A stretch of 64,000 nt of DNA from Aselliscus stoliczkanus (Eukaryota > Chordata > Mammalia > Chiroptera > Hipposideridae): NCBI GenBank assembly GCA_033961575.1, contig CM066728.1, forward strand, positions 104,112,852-104,176,851, read 5' to 3'. The translations under genes and the position numbers were made by a program. The notes below the pieces were generated by a model that saw nothing but the letters and a program-made list of their open reading frames with translations, searched no databases and was not told where the DNA came from. This document shows positions 23,964-35,457 of the stretch, one piece after another. Position 1 is the stretch's first letter, and every line of letters starts with the position of its first letter.

Positions 23964-25622
23964 CAGGCTGGCTGGGAAGGCTGGGGGCACCGAGGCAGGT
24001 GAGGCTGGGAAGGCTGGGGGCGCTGAGGCAGGTGAGGCTGGGAAGGCTGGGGGCGCCGAGGCAGGTGAGGCTGGGAAGGCTGGGGGCACTGAGGCAGGTG
24101 AGGCTGGGAAGGCTGGGCGCTGAGACAGGTGAGGCTGGGAAGGCTGGGGGCCGAGGCAGGTGAGGCTGGGAAGGCTGGGGGCGCTGAGGCAGGTGAGGCT
24201 GGGAAGGCTGGGGGCACTGAGGCAGGTGAGGCTGGGAAGGCTGGGGGCACTGAGGCAGGTGAGGCTGGGAAGGCTGGGGGCACTGAGGCAGGTGAGGCTG
24301 GGAAGGTTGGGGGCACTGAGGCAGGTGAGGCTGGGAAGGCTGGGGGTCGAGGCAGGTGAGGCTGGGAAGGCTGGGCGCTGAGACAGGTGAGGCTGGGAAG
24401 GCTGGGGGCCGAGGCAGGTGAGGCTGGGAAGGCTGGGCGCTGAGGCAGGTGAGGCTGGGAAGGCTGGGCGCTGAGACAGGTGAGGCTGGGAAGGCTGGGC
24501 GCTGAGGCAGGTGAGGCTGGGAAGGCTGGGGGCCGAGGCAGGTGAGGCTGGGAAGGCTGGGCGCTGAGACAGGTGAGGCTGGGAAGGCTGGGGGCCGAGG
24601 CTGGGAAGGCTGGGGCGCTGAGACAGGTGAGGCTGGGAAGGCTGGGGGCCGAGGCAGGTGAGGCTGGGAAGGCTGGGCGCTGAGACAGGTGAGGCTGGGA
24701 AGGCTGGGGGCCGAGGCAGGTGAGGCTGGGAAGGCTGGGCGCTGAGGCAGGTGAGGCTGGGAAGGCTGGGGGCACTGAGGCAGGTGAGGCTGGGAAGGCT
24801 GGGGGCACCGAGGCAGGTGAGGCTGGGAAGGCTGGGGGCACCGAGGCAGGTGAGGCTGGGAAGGCTGGGGGCACTGAGGCAGGTGAGGCTGGGAAGGCTG
24901 GGGGCACTGAGGCAGGTGAGGCTGGGACGGCGGGGGGCACTGAGGCAGGTGAGGCTGGGAAGGCTGGGGGCACTGAGGCAGGTGAGGCTGGGAAGGCTGG
25001 GGGCACTGAGGCAGGTGAGGCTGGGAAGGCTGGGGGCACTGAGGCAGGTGAGGCTGGGAAGGCTGGGGGCCGAGGCAGGTGAGGCTGGGAAGGCTGGGCG
25101 CTGAGACAGGTGAGGCTGGGAAGGCTGGGGGCCGAGGCAGGTGAGGCTGGGAAGGCTGGGCGCTGAGGCAGGTGAGGCTGGGAAGGCTGGGCGCTGAGAC
25201 AGGTGAGGCTGGGAAGGCTGGGCGCTGAGACAGGTGAGGCTGGGAAGGCTGGGGGCCGAGGCAGGTGAGGCTGGGAAGGCTGGGCGCTGAGACAGGTGAG
25301 GCTGGGAAGGCTGGGGGCCGAGGCTGGGAAGGCTGGGAAGGCTGGGCGCTGAGGCAGGTGAGGCTGGGAAGGCTGGGGGCACTGAGGCAGGTGAGGCTGG
25401 GAAGGCTGGGCGCTGAGGCAGGTGAGGCTGGGAAGGCTGGGGGCACTGAGGCAGGTGAGGCTGGGAAGGCTGGGCGCTGAGGCAGGTGAGGCTGGGAAGG
25501 CTGGGGGCCGAGGCAGGTGAGGCTGGGAAGGCTGGGGGCGCCGAGGCAGGTGAGGCTGGGAAGGCTGGGGGCGCCGAGGCAGGTGAGGCTGGGAAGGCTG
25601 GGGGCGCTGAGGCAGGTGAGGG
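23964..25622. repeat. Minisatellite, about 52 units of 31 or 33 bp
   Basis: On the plus strand each unit has an invariant core reading CAGGTGAGG then CTGGGAAGGCTGGG, followed by a variable linker. I count 52 units: about 23 of 33 bp (linkers GGCACTGAGGC, GGCACCGAGGC, GGCGCTGAGGC, GGCGCCGAGGC), about 26 of 31 bp (CGCTGAGAC, CGCTGAGGC, GGCCGAGGC), one of 32 bp and two truncated units near 24600 and 25323. The array is G-rich on the plus strand and C-rich in TRIO pre-mRNA, and lies 717 bp upstream of the exon at 23246. Because no unit variant holds a stop on the minus strand, long frames of up to 611 codons appear there; they are not a gene. Confidence 0.97.
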
Positions 25623-26189
25623 ACATGAGTGGCTGAGAAACAGGTGGGACCTTCATCCTCCTCCTCCTCCATCCAGTGGTTTAGTCCTAAAGCCGAGCAG
25701 GGTCAGCGTCTCATCGGTGACAGTGGGTGGTGCCCGGAGTGTGAGGGGTGTCCCAGGCCTGACGGGGATGAGGGCGCCCCCCGGGAGACTGGCTACGTCC
25801 AGGGCCGTTAGTCTCCTAAGCCAACACTAAGGATAATGAGAGCAGGCTCGCCACTTTGGAGAAGAGAGGTACAAATACGGAAAAGGAGACAACATGAGTA
25901 ACCCGTGTGGCACTGGATTGGGACTAGAGGCACTGGTGTAAATCGTCGGCTTTCAATCGACAGGTGCGTAAGTGTGCACGCACGCACACAGCAGGTGCAC
26001 ACTCACACTTTCCCTCCCTGTCTGCTCAGAGGTGGGAGCAGCAATGGGCCGAGAGTACTGAGCATGCTTAGCACCCAGGTTTCCGCCTCTGCCCCTTGTC
26101 TCCTCTGAGAGGACCCTGGGCTCTGGGGGGAAATGGCTGATTCCAGGGGAGAGGTGGGACCAAGCACAAGCTGACCCTGAAACACCTTA

Positions 26190-26800
26190 TTGTGCCCCAA
26201 AATACGGAAATGCTCAAGAACAATGTGACCAGGTCAGGACACAGAAGTCAGCTCAAGGAGGCTCCCACTGGCCAAATTCTTTACAATGTGAGAACAAACA
26301 ACGACACTCACGGAGTGTAATCCACTGAACACAAGAGGAAACCACAGGTCCACTCTGACATAAATAAATAAAGTGGGATGAGAAACAGGATATCTGCCGG
26401 ATTTCAAAGCACCTCCTCACAAATTACTTACTAGTTACAGTGGGGGAAACACTACTTTACAGTGCAAGTCGGGCAGACACACCACCCGAACCAGGGACCA
26501 AGTGAGTGCCATATGTAACAGGACAAATTAAAATTGTGAGCCACTGATGGGATGATCTGAGAAGGACCCATGGCACCCCCGTGATACCCCTGCCAAAGGG
26601 ACATAACCGGAATCTAATCCCGAGGAAACATCAGACAAACCCATGAACAGTGAAGCACAGTCCCCAAAATAACAGGCCTGCAATCTTCCAAAGGGTCAGG
26701 TCACAAAAGTCAAGGAAAGACAAAGGCTGCTCTAGGCTCAAGGGCCTTTAGAGACACATCTACATATAATAAGCAAAAGATGCAGAGATGGGTGAAATGG
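26190..26800 (+). mobile_element. Diverged interspersed repeat, probably L1-type 3' region
   Basis: Shares phrases in the same order with 54395-55205 (for example AGGCTCCCACTGGCCAAAT here and GGCTCCCGCTGGCCAAAT there). It also has GGAATCTAATCCCGAGGAAA and AACAGGCCTGCAATCTTCC, which I associate with old L1-derived sequence. The family name is uncertain. Confidence 0.45.
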
Positions 26801-28519
26801 AAACCTTCACAGTGTGCACCTAGAGAATTACAGTACTTGGTGCATGTTTTATCATTAACGCCAGCCTTCCCACCGCTTTGTTTTCTTCGTTATGCAGCCA
26901 GCGAAAACCAAACAGTGTGAATCAGGCTGGTTTTCATTCTGCAGGAAGGCAGGGGGTGTTTTTCTAGAATTTGGAACTAAGCATGATAAAACTTGTGCTA
27001 CCTAAACTTCTGGAGTTAACTCATGGACAGTCTATAATATTAAACCCAGTTCAAATCTGTATATATGCATATACCTTAGACACCTAACGGGCACGGCTGA
27101 TTCTACACTGGGTCCCTCAGCTATGAAGAACCTCGTGGGGTCTGAGAGCCAGCACATCAGGCATCATGTTGTAATGATTTCCTGCTTCTGATGCCGGAGC
27201 ATCAGAATGATGTTCTGATGATGTGGCTGGACAGCAGAATGTCCTTTCAACTAGGAAATACACACTCAAGCAAGCGGTTAGGGGAAAGTAAGTTCTCTGT
27301 ACTGTACTTCCAACTTTCCTGCACGTTTACAAGTTTTAAAACAGGTGTTAACGCAGTGTGGTGACAGGTAAAAGGCGGCCTCCACAGTGATCCTGACGCA
27401 CAGGTACAGAGCAAGGGCACCAACCGTCAGGACGGGGGAAGGGTCCCTGTGCAGGCAGTAATGGGGTGCGGGGCCCACAGTCTCTAAAAGGGATGCCAAA
27501 CTCCAGCTAGTCGCAGGTCTGCTCCTCGCACCCCCACAGGCCGCACACGCCCATCCCCGGGACAGTCACCAACACGTCCTGTGGATCTGCGAAGGGGCCG
27601 CCCTTGCTCTGGGCTGCCCAATCCTAACCACAGGCCTTTCAGAGGGAGGGACACTGAGGCCTGGAGGGCGGCACGGGGCTCAGGGGACGAGGCAGGCGGG
27701 ACTCCTCCCAGGGTCCAGGTGGCCCTGGGCACACGCTGCTGCGAGGCCCGTTACCGGCGTCCCCTCCTCCCTGTCAGCCTGCAAACCATGTTCCGGGGCT
27801 TCTCCGTTCTGGTACTATCTGAAGTCTCGTGAGAGTGGTCTGCACTACTAACAAAGGGTCTCTCAGAGCTCTGTGGAAATGATGGAAGAAGAGGCAAAGA
27901 ACCCCTTAAAATTCTTAATTCTGGCCCGACAAGGAAGATGCATGTGTACACTTTACATACAAGCATTCTTGGAATCAAATTATCTGAAATCGTTTGAACA
28001 GCACACTCAGCTCCCACTCTGACTGCAGAGCTTGTAAGAGCACACGCACACACACACCCCCACTCAACGTGACACATTTGGAAGCTAAGTTACAATAATT
28101 CCTGCACCAACGGTGAAGCTGCCCGCTTGCAAAGAGCGTTGCAACAACAGAGGTCTGCTGATGCCCGCCGCGCTCAGTCCTGCGCAGCTCTGGCCCTCCA
28201 CCCCCCGCAGTGCAGAGGCGACCTGCCAACCATGACTGCGTGACGGCAAGACGCCTCCGGGCAGGTTACCAGACCACCTCGGAGCTGCCGAGTGACGGGC
28301 CCCCACTGGAGGCCCACAGACCCTGAGCCTCGAGTGAGGGGCGCCTTAGGGTGAAGGAGGGAGGAGTTCACCTACGAGGAGGAGGGACGTTAATGACCAC
28401 AATGACAGAAGCTGCGGGAGCCATGACCCTGAGCAGCCGGCGCTGTCCTGGGGGAGAGCCTGCAACAGGGAGCCGGGCAATGCGAACAGGCATGGGCTTC
28501 CGTTAGTAGTAACGCCCCC

Positions 28520-28670
28520 ACACTGGCTCATTAACTGCAACAGACAGACCATTCCAACAAAGACGTAATAGGAGGGAGACTGGATATGGGGGCTCTCTGT
28601 ATCATCCCTGCAATTTTTCTGTGCATCTGAAACTGGCCTGAAAGTAAAGTTTATATAAAAATAAATGAGT
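28520..28670 (+). mobile_element. Probable L1 3' terminal fragment
   Basis: GGGGGCTCTCTGTATCATCC, CAATTTTTCTGTGCATCTG and AAAGTAAAGTTTATATAAAA follow the pattern of old L1 3' ends running into an A-rich tail. Confidence 0.45.
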
Positions 28671-29374
28671 GTGCGGATGCCTGTGTGTCTCCCACACGCA
28701 GGTCTGTACGCAGCAGCCTCCCCGGCGGCTCAGCCCTGAGCATTTCCTCAGCCTCCCTCCCTCGTCCTCGCGCCCCGGCCCCCCGCCTGGCTCTGGGCCC
28801 ACTGAGCGCTCCTCCATGGCCGGCTATTAGCGCCACGGGCTCCTGCCTCAGAGGTTCTGACCACCAGCAGCTGCCCTGGGGGGTGACTTTCCGGAGACCC
28901 CCCAGTATCCACACTCTGCACACGTGAGCGGGGCCGGCTCCCGGGGCGTGCTGCACGCTGCACACACGCACTCTTTCAGAGCCGAGGCCTGTTTGCTCAC
29001 TATCGCTACAGCCGCGAAGTCACTTACCTCTGTGTTTGGAAAGTGGCTCTCCAGGGAGTTCCTCCCCAAGCTAACGTCCTGTCTGAAAGTTCTGTGCTTC
29101 TTTGCTAGCAGGTAAAGATATTTACAACAACACATGTCCCTAAGGAACAGTGCGCTTCTGAAGTGTCTGGGACACAACAGCATGCATTTTACACTTGAAG
29201 AAAATGAGGCACGACAGAGGGTCCGGCGGCGTTCACTGGGCACAGCGCTGGTTGCTGGAGCGAGTCAGCACGTGGCCCCTCGGAAACCCACGGCCTGTGC
29301 CGTCTCAGGAACAGAGCCTACCTGGACCCTTTCGCCATGGACAAAGGCTGACTTCCATGTGCAGTAATGCGGGG

Positions 29375-29512
29375 GTCATGAAGGCTAACTTTGGGACACT
29401 TGCTCGGTGCCCTGCAACAGCCCTGTGACGTAGACTCTATTTCACCAGTGAGGAAGCTGAGGCCCAGAGAGGTGAAGTGGCTAGCCCACGTCAATCAGTG
29501 GCACTAGGATTG
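29375..29512 (-). mobile_element. MIR fragment, antisense
   Basis: TATTTCACCAGTGAGGAAGC followed by TGAGGCCCAGAGAGGTGAAG is the antisense MIR core and its 3' side, ending near AATCAGTGGCACTAGG. Confidence 0.75.
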
Positions 29513-32500
29513 TTCAAACAACAAATGCCTAGGCCAGGGTTCCTCTTACAAGGAGAATTTAGTCACTTAGGCTTAAAGGGGGGGGGAAAGAGGGGAGTCA
29601 GCTAAGAAAGCCCAATTTGAGTAGATGGACTCCTTCCCTACCTGCCTCCGGTCCTGTCCTGTCCCTGGGGGCATCTCCCGGTCTGTGGGTGGGTAATAAT
29701 CCCTTCAATGAGGATTAAAGGAGATAAGGGCCAGCCCAGGGTGGGGACCCCAACGGTTTCCTCTTTTCTTGAGAAGTAAATTAAAATTGCATAATTGCTA
29801 GGACTCAGGAAACACCGAGCCTTTCAAAGGCGGATTGGACTTTCCTCTCCCTACAATCCCTGGCAGCTACAATCTGGTTTTACCCAAGGGGCCATATAGT
29901 TAGAAGTCGGTGAAAAGGATGGGTTTTCTTGATTTTAGAAAAAAGAAAAATAAGGAGAAAAACCAGCATTTGAAGGCCTGAGTTGAGGGCGTGCCAAAAT
30001 GTGGACATATTCTGTATGGCCTCGCTGCAGTGTCCTTGCAAATGCTGAATGAGCTCTGTAGTGACCAGGGACTTACAGAGCTGGCTTGCTTATCTCCTGA
30101 AAATCTAGAATGAAAGGTAAGGTTTCCCGCTTTCTGCTTTCTAAATGCCACCTTTCTTTATCCTGAAGACAAGACAATTACATGGCACCTATAAACTGTT
30201 GTTGACAGGAATGCTTCGCAGAGAAGAGCTTTGTGACAGCTGGTGCCCTAGTCAGGCAGGTAAATCCCCAAGCCGGGCTAAGGAAGTGCTCGCAGAGCAG
30301 GACTCAAAGAATCTGAACTCTCCAAACCCCATCCGCCTGCCTTGAACCAGAGCTTTCTGGGCTCTACTGGCTTTTGTAGTGAGAGCTTTTGAAATTGAAA
30401 GTGGAACATTAACGTGGACCAGGATTTAGAAGGTAAAAGAGATGAGGCCTGTCCAAGAGCACCTTCCTTTCTGACAGTCATTCACAAAAAGTTTCATGTG
30501 GAAAGCATTTTTAACCTCTCTTGTGCAGCTCACGCGTGGAAACGCCACGGGGCTGTGTATGCCACGCTCTATACATTCATCAGCACGGACTCATTCAATA
30601 AAACATATCTACTGACAGTCAGTGCACAGAATAAAGAAGGAATGGGTCTTTGGGTTAGTCACAGGAGGTCCTGGGCTCTGCAAACTTGCATGCAAACAGT
30701 GATCCATCCAATGCCTCCTGCTGGGGCTGGAACCAGGGCCCTGCAGTGAGCCTGGTGCCCTGCAGAAGTTACAGCCACTACTGCTCGCTTCCACCAAGCG
30801 AAGAAGAGGCCCGTTTCGGGTTCCTCCTTCCCAGAACACCAGAGCTGTTCTATGTAATAAATCTATACTTAGTACATTTTAAAGGAATTCAACCACAAGA
30901 CTTCCACTGCTTCCTTTCTGAATCTGTCATGCTACCTCATCCTGCCACGACTCACTGTTTTGAAGAAGTTGACTATCTCAAAGCTAAAAACAGTTTAGAA
31001 TTCACGTTACACAGGATCCTTCCAAATACAGCCCCAAGAAACACACTAACCAACCTTAAAGTGAACTGTGAAAAGGACATTTCTTCTCCCTAAACCCCAA
31101 TTTTGCTTTACCTTTGTGAATGTTTTCAGAAAATGAAATAAGCTCCTTATTAAGCACTAAGAATGACTGTTTCCATTTTTAAGGTGACTCCAAAGGCCAG
31201 TCTGTCAAAAAATATATACATAAATCTAAAATATGAACTTAGAGCTCTGCCATAAGCCCTGCTGTGATAATTTGTTTAGACAGAAAGTAGTCAAAGATAC
31301 AGAGGGCAGAGACGGAAAGTGGGGAAAGCAGTAACTCACGTCAGTGGGCCTCACTGCCCCCGTGCCGAAGGCGGGACGGATGTCATCCTGCTCTCTGGGA
31401 CGAGCAGGAGAGCTGTCAGTGAATGAAGCCACAGACACAAGTGTACGTCGCTCAGTGTCGAGGCCGCTGTTCGTCTGACTAAATTCGCTGCGCATGGTCT
31501 TAATAAAGCCAGGATCTCCGTCTCCTCGACAGCTCACGGCCAAGCTCTCTTCTGGCTTAAAATGCACTCCTCTTCCCTGCTACCCCCATCAGAACATCTT
31601 TATTAAACGGGTGGCAGGGCTAGAGGGAGAAGGCCCCCTGCTCCTTCACATCCCGTGCCCCCTCCCCACCTCACGACACTGCAGCTGTGCCAAGTTCCTG
31701 CCACACAGGGCCGTTCGTCTGCCTACATGGCCTGACGGCGTCCTGGAGGCAGGGCAAGCTGCTTTTAGAGCTAGGCTGAAGTGGTTCAGGACTGCCCTCT
31801 GTGACTTACAATGTCCGTGTGCACACGGGCTGGTGTCCACTGGATTCTAGAGATCCGTCAACCCCCCCTTGGAGCCTATCATACACGAGGAGGTCGCCAC
31901 GTTTGTGGATGGGAAGGATCAGAGATTTTCACTCTGAAGTGAGTGGAGGGGAATTATGAGAGGCTGGGTCCCAGGTCACAGTCGGCTGTGACAGCCCCTG
32001 CATGGACAGTGAGCATGGGCAGTCGCTCCAGGCCTGCTTGCTAGGGCAGGCGATGGGGATGCAGAGGAATGTAGCAGGCCACCTTTCAAAGGCAACTGGT
32101 ACCTTAAAAACAGAGCAGCATCCAGTGACGTTCCTCAAGAAAGCACAGGGCCCATAAATAGTTAGTGCTAGGGAGAAAAGAACTAGGAGAGAGAAGTAGA
32201 AGGTCCTAGAGAAGGGGCCAGAACTGAAGGGCCCAGGTACTGGCAGTGGGGTGGGAAGGAGAGCGCAGGTGGTAGGGGTGAGGGTCCGGCCAGGTGTGGG
32301 GTGGAGAGCTCAGCGCCTGCGCCGATGGTGGGTTCACAGAGAGGCCACAGGGAGGAGAGGCTGGTCACTGCCTGGAAGTCCACACTCCAACCTTGAAGGT
32401 CACACGGCCATGCTGCCCGACCATGCCACATGTCTGCCTCTCACATCCTCTTGTTTCTTTGTCCTGAGCTGATTTTACTAATTTGTGGGTCTTGGCTTAG

Positions 32501-33507
32501 ACAGGCAGGACTACCAGGGAAAGCCCTCTGACAGGTGGCCATGCCTGTTCAGGAGGCCTGGGTCTGGCCTGCCTGCCCCTCTGCCCGCCTCCCCTCCCCC
32601 AGTGCTTGCAGAATGACTGCCACACGCCAGGTGATTATCTGAAAACCAGAGGGAAGCAAAGTGGGTGCAGATGTTTGCAAGTGAGCAAAAGGGGTTTATA
32701 TTTAAGGTTTCTTCTCATGCACAGCTCAGGTTTAGGCTTCAGCACTTTCAACGTAAGGGAAAGAGGGTCAGGTCCCCCTTAGAATCCCAGGGGCAATGGG
32801 CAGAGATAATCAACAGGAAAGGACGGAAACTCCGCTGGGTGGAGGGTGCTAGCCTTGGCTTGCCCCAGCAGGCACAGGTGTTTCTTGCACAGAAAGTGTT
32901 CTCACTCTTATCCCCTGAGAACCTGTGCTGATAGCTCTGATGATCATCTTGGACCTCAGGCACTAAATTTATCATAAAATACAGAGCAAGGTTAGCTGCA
33001 GAAGTGAGTTCCCTAATTTAGAAGGAAGGAGCCACAGGACTGGGGGAGAGGGGTCCGCGGGGTGCTGGGCACACAGACCCTCGTCCTTCACAGGAGGCTC
33101 CAGGAGGGCGCGAGGAAGAGGCGGGGAGCCCTCCTGGGCACAGAAGCTTCAGTTCCAAGGACGGTGGTTTCGGTCCCACCTCTTAGCTTCCCTGGTGCCT
33201 GAAATCTTTGCTCAATGATCCAAAACAAATTTCACTGGCTACAGCAGCAGCTTATTTTATGGAAAGAATGAAGGGGAGATAAGCGCACATTTTCCAAGTA
33301 TCTTTTGATACAAGGGGAAGGCAAAAATATTTTCCAGAACGTAAGAAGGGAGACCACATGTGATACAGATAAGAAAACCCGCAAAGTGGCCGCCGCTGTG
33401 GCAAGGCTGCTGAGATCAATTTTTTCTTGTTTCCTGAGATCAAGTAGCAGAAAGGCTGGGATTCTCGTTTCTTTACATATGAAGACATGTAAAGAAGGTA
33501 ACTTTTT

Positions 33508-33882
33508 TTTTTTAAGGTTTTATTGGGGAATTGGGGAGGGGGAACAGCCAAGTTGTTGTCCTTTAATCTTAGTTGTGGGGGGCGCAGCTAGCTCGGCTCC
33601 AAGTCCACACACACCCGTCGGCAGCTCAGGGCAGCTCAGCTCAAGGTGCTGTGTTCAGTCTTAGTTGCAGGTGCGTGTAGCCCACCATCCCACGCAGGAA
33701 TTGAACCAGCAACCTTGTTATTAGGAGCCCATGATCTCACAGGCTGAGCCATCCTGCCACCTGTTGGCAGCTCAGTGGCAGCTCAGTTTGGGCGCAGCAC
33801 CACTGGCCCCTGTGGGAATCGAACTGATGACGCTGTTGCTCAGAGCTTGTGCTCTTGATCAACTGAGCCACTCAGCTGTCCC
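33508..33882 (-). mobile_element. Dimeric tRNA-derived SINE, full length, bat-like
   Basis: On the minus strand it begins GGGACAGCTGAGTGGCTCAG. It has two tRNA-like units, each with a B-box-like motif (AGTTCGATTCCC, and later GGTTCAATTCC), then ACAACAACTTGGCTGTTCCC and CCAATTCCCCAATAAAACC before the A run. A perfect 16-bp target duplication (AAGAAGGTAACTTTTT) lies at 33492-33507 and 33883-33898. It resembles SINEs of rhinolophoid bats as I remember them, and is in TRIO-sense orientation. Confidence 0.92.
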
Positions 33883-34817
33883 AAGAAGGTAACTTTTTAA
33901 AGGCATGTTCACTGAATAGGACTTAAGTGCAGTTTGTTTTGTTATTCCATAATTCTATCCCATATTTAGTTCCCTACCTAAACTACATATGATTGAACCC
34001 TTTGTCACGTAAAACCTACTGACACACCAGCCAGGGTTTACTCCTGTTAACTTTTGTTTTATAGATTTTAAACCATAGTGTTAGATGTATATTGACACGT
34101 TTCCTTTTATAATTGAAGACCCTCCTTATTTCTTTGTTTTCAGGCTTTTAAATTTGCTTAGTATTACTATTCCTATACCAGTTTTATTGTTGCTGCTGTT
34201 GTTGTTATATTTGCCTGGTAGATCTTTTTCTGATGCTTTATGTATTTTTAAACATAAAGGTGTTCCCTTTGAGAACATTATTTAGCATGATTTTAAGAAG
34301 ATATTCAATTAGAAAATCTTTGTCTTTTAATAAGTATAATCTATTTTGTGTTTACTTATGGACAAGTTATTTATGGACAAGTTACTACAGCTAAGTTTGT
34401 GATTTCTATCATGATTTTTGTTGTTCCCATTCCTTCTGCTTCCACTACATCCCTCTACGCGAGTTTTTATTCATCTGATCTTCCGTATTTCTTTTCCCTT
34501 CACACTTACTAGGAAGTGACGATCTCTGTCCCTAGGCTTGCAGTGGTCATTCAAAACTGTGAACACACACACCTGAGTCTGCAGCTCTAGGACACACACG
34601 GCCTCCTGCGCCCTCCTCAGGACACCTTTCCGTCGTCCATATTAACGTCGTCTGGCTCTTTCGCTCTGTCTAGCTTTTAACTACCCCCACAATCGCTGTC
34701 TTTCGTTTACATGGTGCATCCTCTGAGATTTATAAACGTATTTACCAGTATGTGTGCTCACTGATGCCAGTGATTTCTTCTCAGACTTCATTTCCTCTCT
34801 GAGAGCCCTGACTGTGC

Positions 34818-34935
34818 CCATTTTTCAGACAAGAAAGTTAACCTTAGAAAGTTAAGAGGCTTTTCCAAAGTCACACAGCAAGTGAGAACATTACAGGCTA
34901 CAGACAAGCTCCACAAATCCCGCGTCTGAACACAC
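34818..34935 (-). mobile_element. MIR fragment, antisense
   Basis: CCCATTTTTCAGACAAGAAA followed by CCAAAGTCACACAGCAAGTG is the antisense of the MIR core and 3' half. Confidence 0.65.
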
Positions 34936-35334
34936 CACAGACTCTGCCCCGTTTCCTCAGCACACACGTTTAAAAGAACTGGGGAAAGGACAAGACATGC
35001 CGGCCCGTCATTACAGAAACACAAGGACTGTTATCCTCTGATTAGGAACTGAAATTTCACAAAGTAGTCTACAGACACTGGTACAATAAATACGGCAAAA
35101 ACATCCCAGGTGTTTTTGTTTTAAGAACACCACATTTTTCAAAAGGGCAACTGACTAAAGTCATCTTTACGCGTCGGCAATGACAAGTTTACTCTGAATC
35201 TTAGCATCCTCTCTTCTGAATTGCCTTCAAACACATCTGGCCAAGGCTGACTCATCTCAGATGTGGTCAACACAGTAATCAAAACCGGCCACACAGGCGT
35301 TTATGGGAGAAAACAGAGAAAGCTATTGTTTTAC

Positions 35335-35457
35335 CTGTGCCACTTCTTCAAAATCTTCATGGCGTTTCTGCAAAGCTCTGGCCCGATGAAGCGATTTCCC
35401 CACTCCTGTATGTTTGCTCAGAAATGCTTCCCCATGGTTCTCAATCCAGTCCAGCAC
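35335..35457 (-). CDS. TRIO: TRIO exon, first half of spectrin repeat 4
   Basis: This 123-base exon encodes 41 residues, VLDWIENHGEAFLSK to KRHEDFEEVAQ, phase 0 at both ends. The opening VLDWI is the classic helix-A start of a spectrin repeat, and the stretch ending in HEDFEEVAQ is helix B. The acceptor is preceded by GTGCTTGTTTTCACTGTAG and the donor is CAG|GTAAAA, acceptable but lacking the G at +5. Its length is a multiple of three. All residues match TRIO as I remember it, so this is one of the most conserved pieces in the window. Confidence 0.97.

Larger units (their letters stand above)
23247..35334 (-). other. TRIO: TRIO intron, 12.1 kb, with minisatellite and dimeric SINE
   Basis: Holds the minisatellite (23964-25622), L1-like remnants (26190-26800, 28520-28670), MIR fragments (29375-29512, 34818-34935) and the dimeric SINE (33508-33882). 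An AT-rich stretch 33950-34500 may be another L1 remnant but is too diverged to call; it includes a small tandem duplication of TTATGGACAAGTTA near 34357. I see nothing recognisable in 26850-28500, 28700-29370, 29520-33490 and 34940-35330. Confidence 0.85.

Noticed and set aside
23964..25622. Regular repeats with variable linkers, superficially like a CRISPR array.
   Set aside because: The linkers are 9-11 bp variants of one another, there are no unique spacers and no cas genes, and the context is a mammalian intron.
23837..25672. Minus-strand open frames of 611, 570 and 495 codons, Pro/Ser/Gln-rich and overlapping in three frames.
   Set aside because: They are made by the minisatellite: no unit variant has a stop on that strand, and the 31-bp units rotate the frame. 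All three frames are open over the same DNA, there is no splice or promoter context, and the peptide is only the unit translated.
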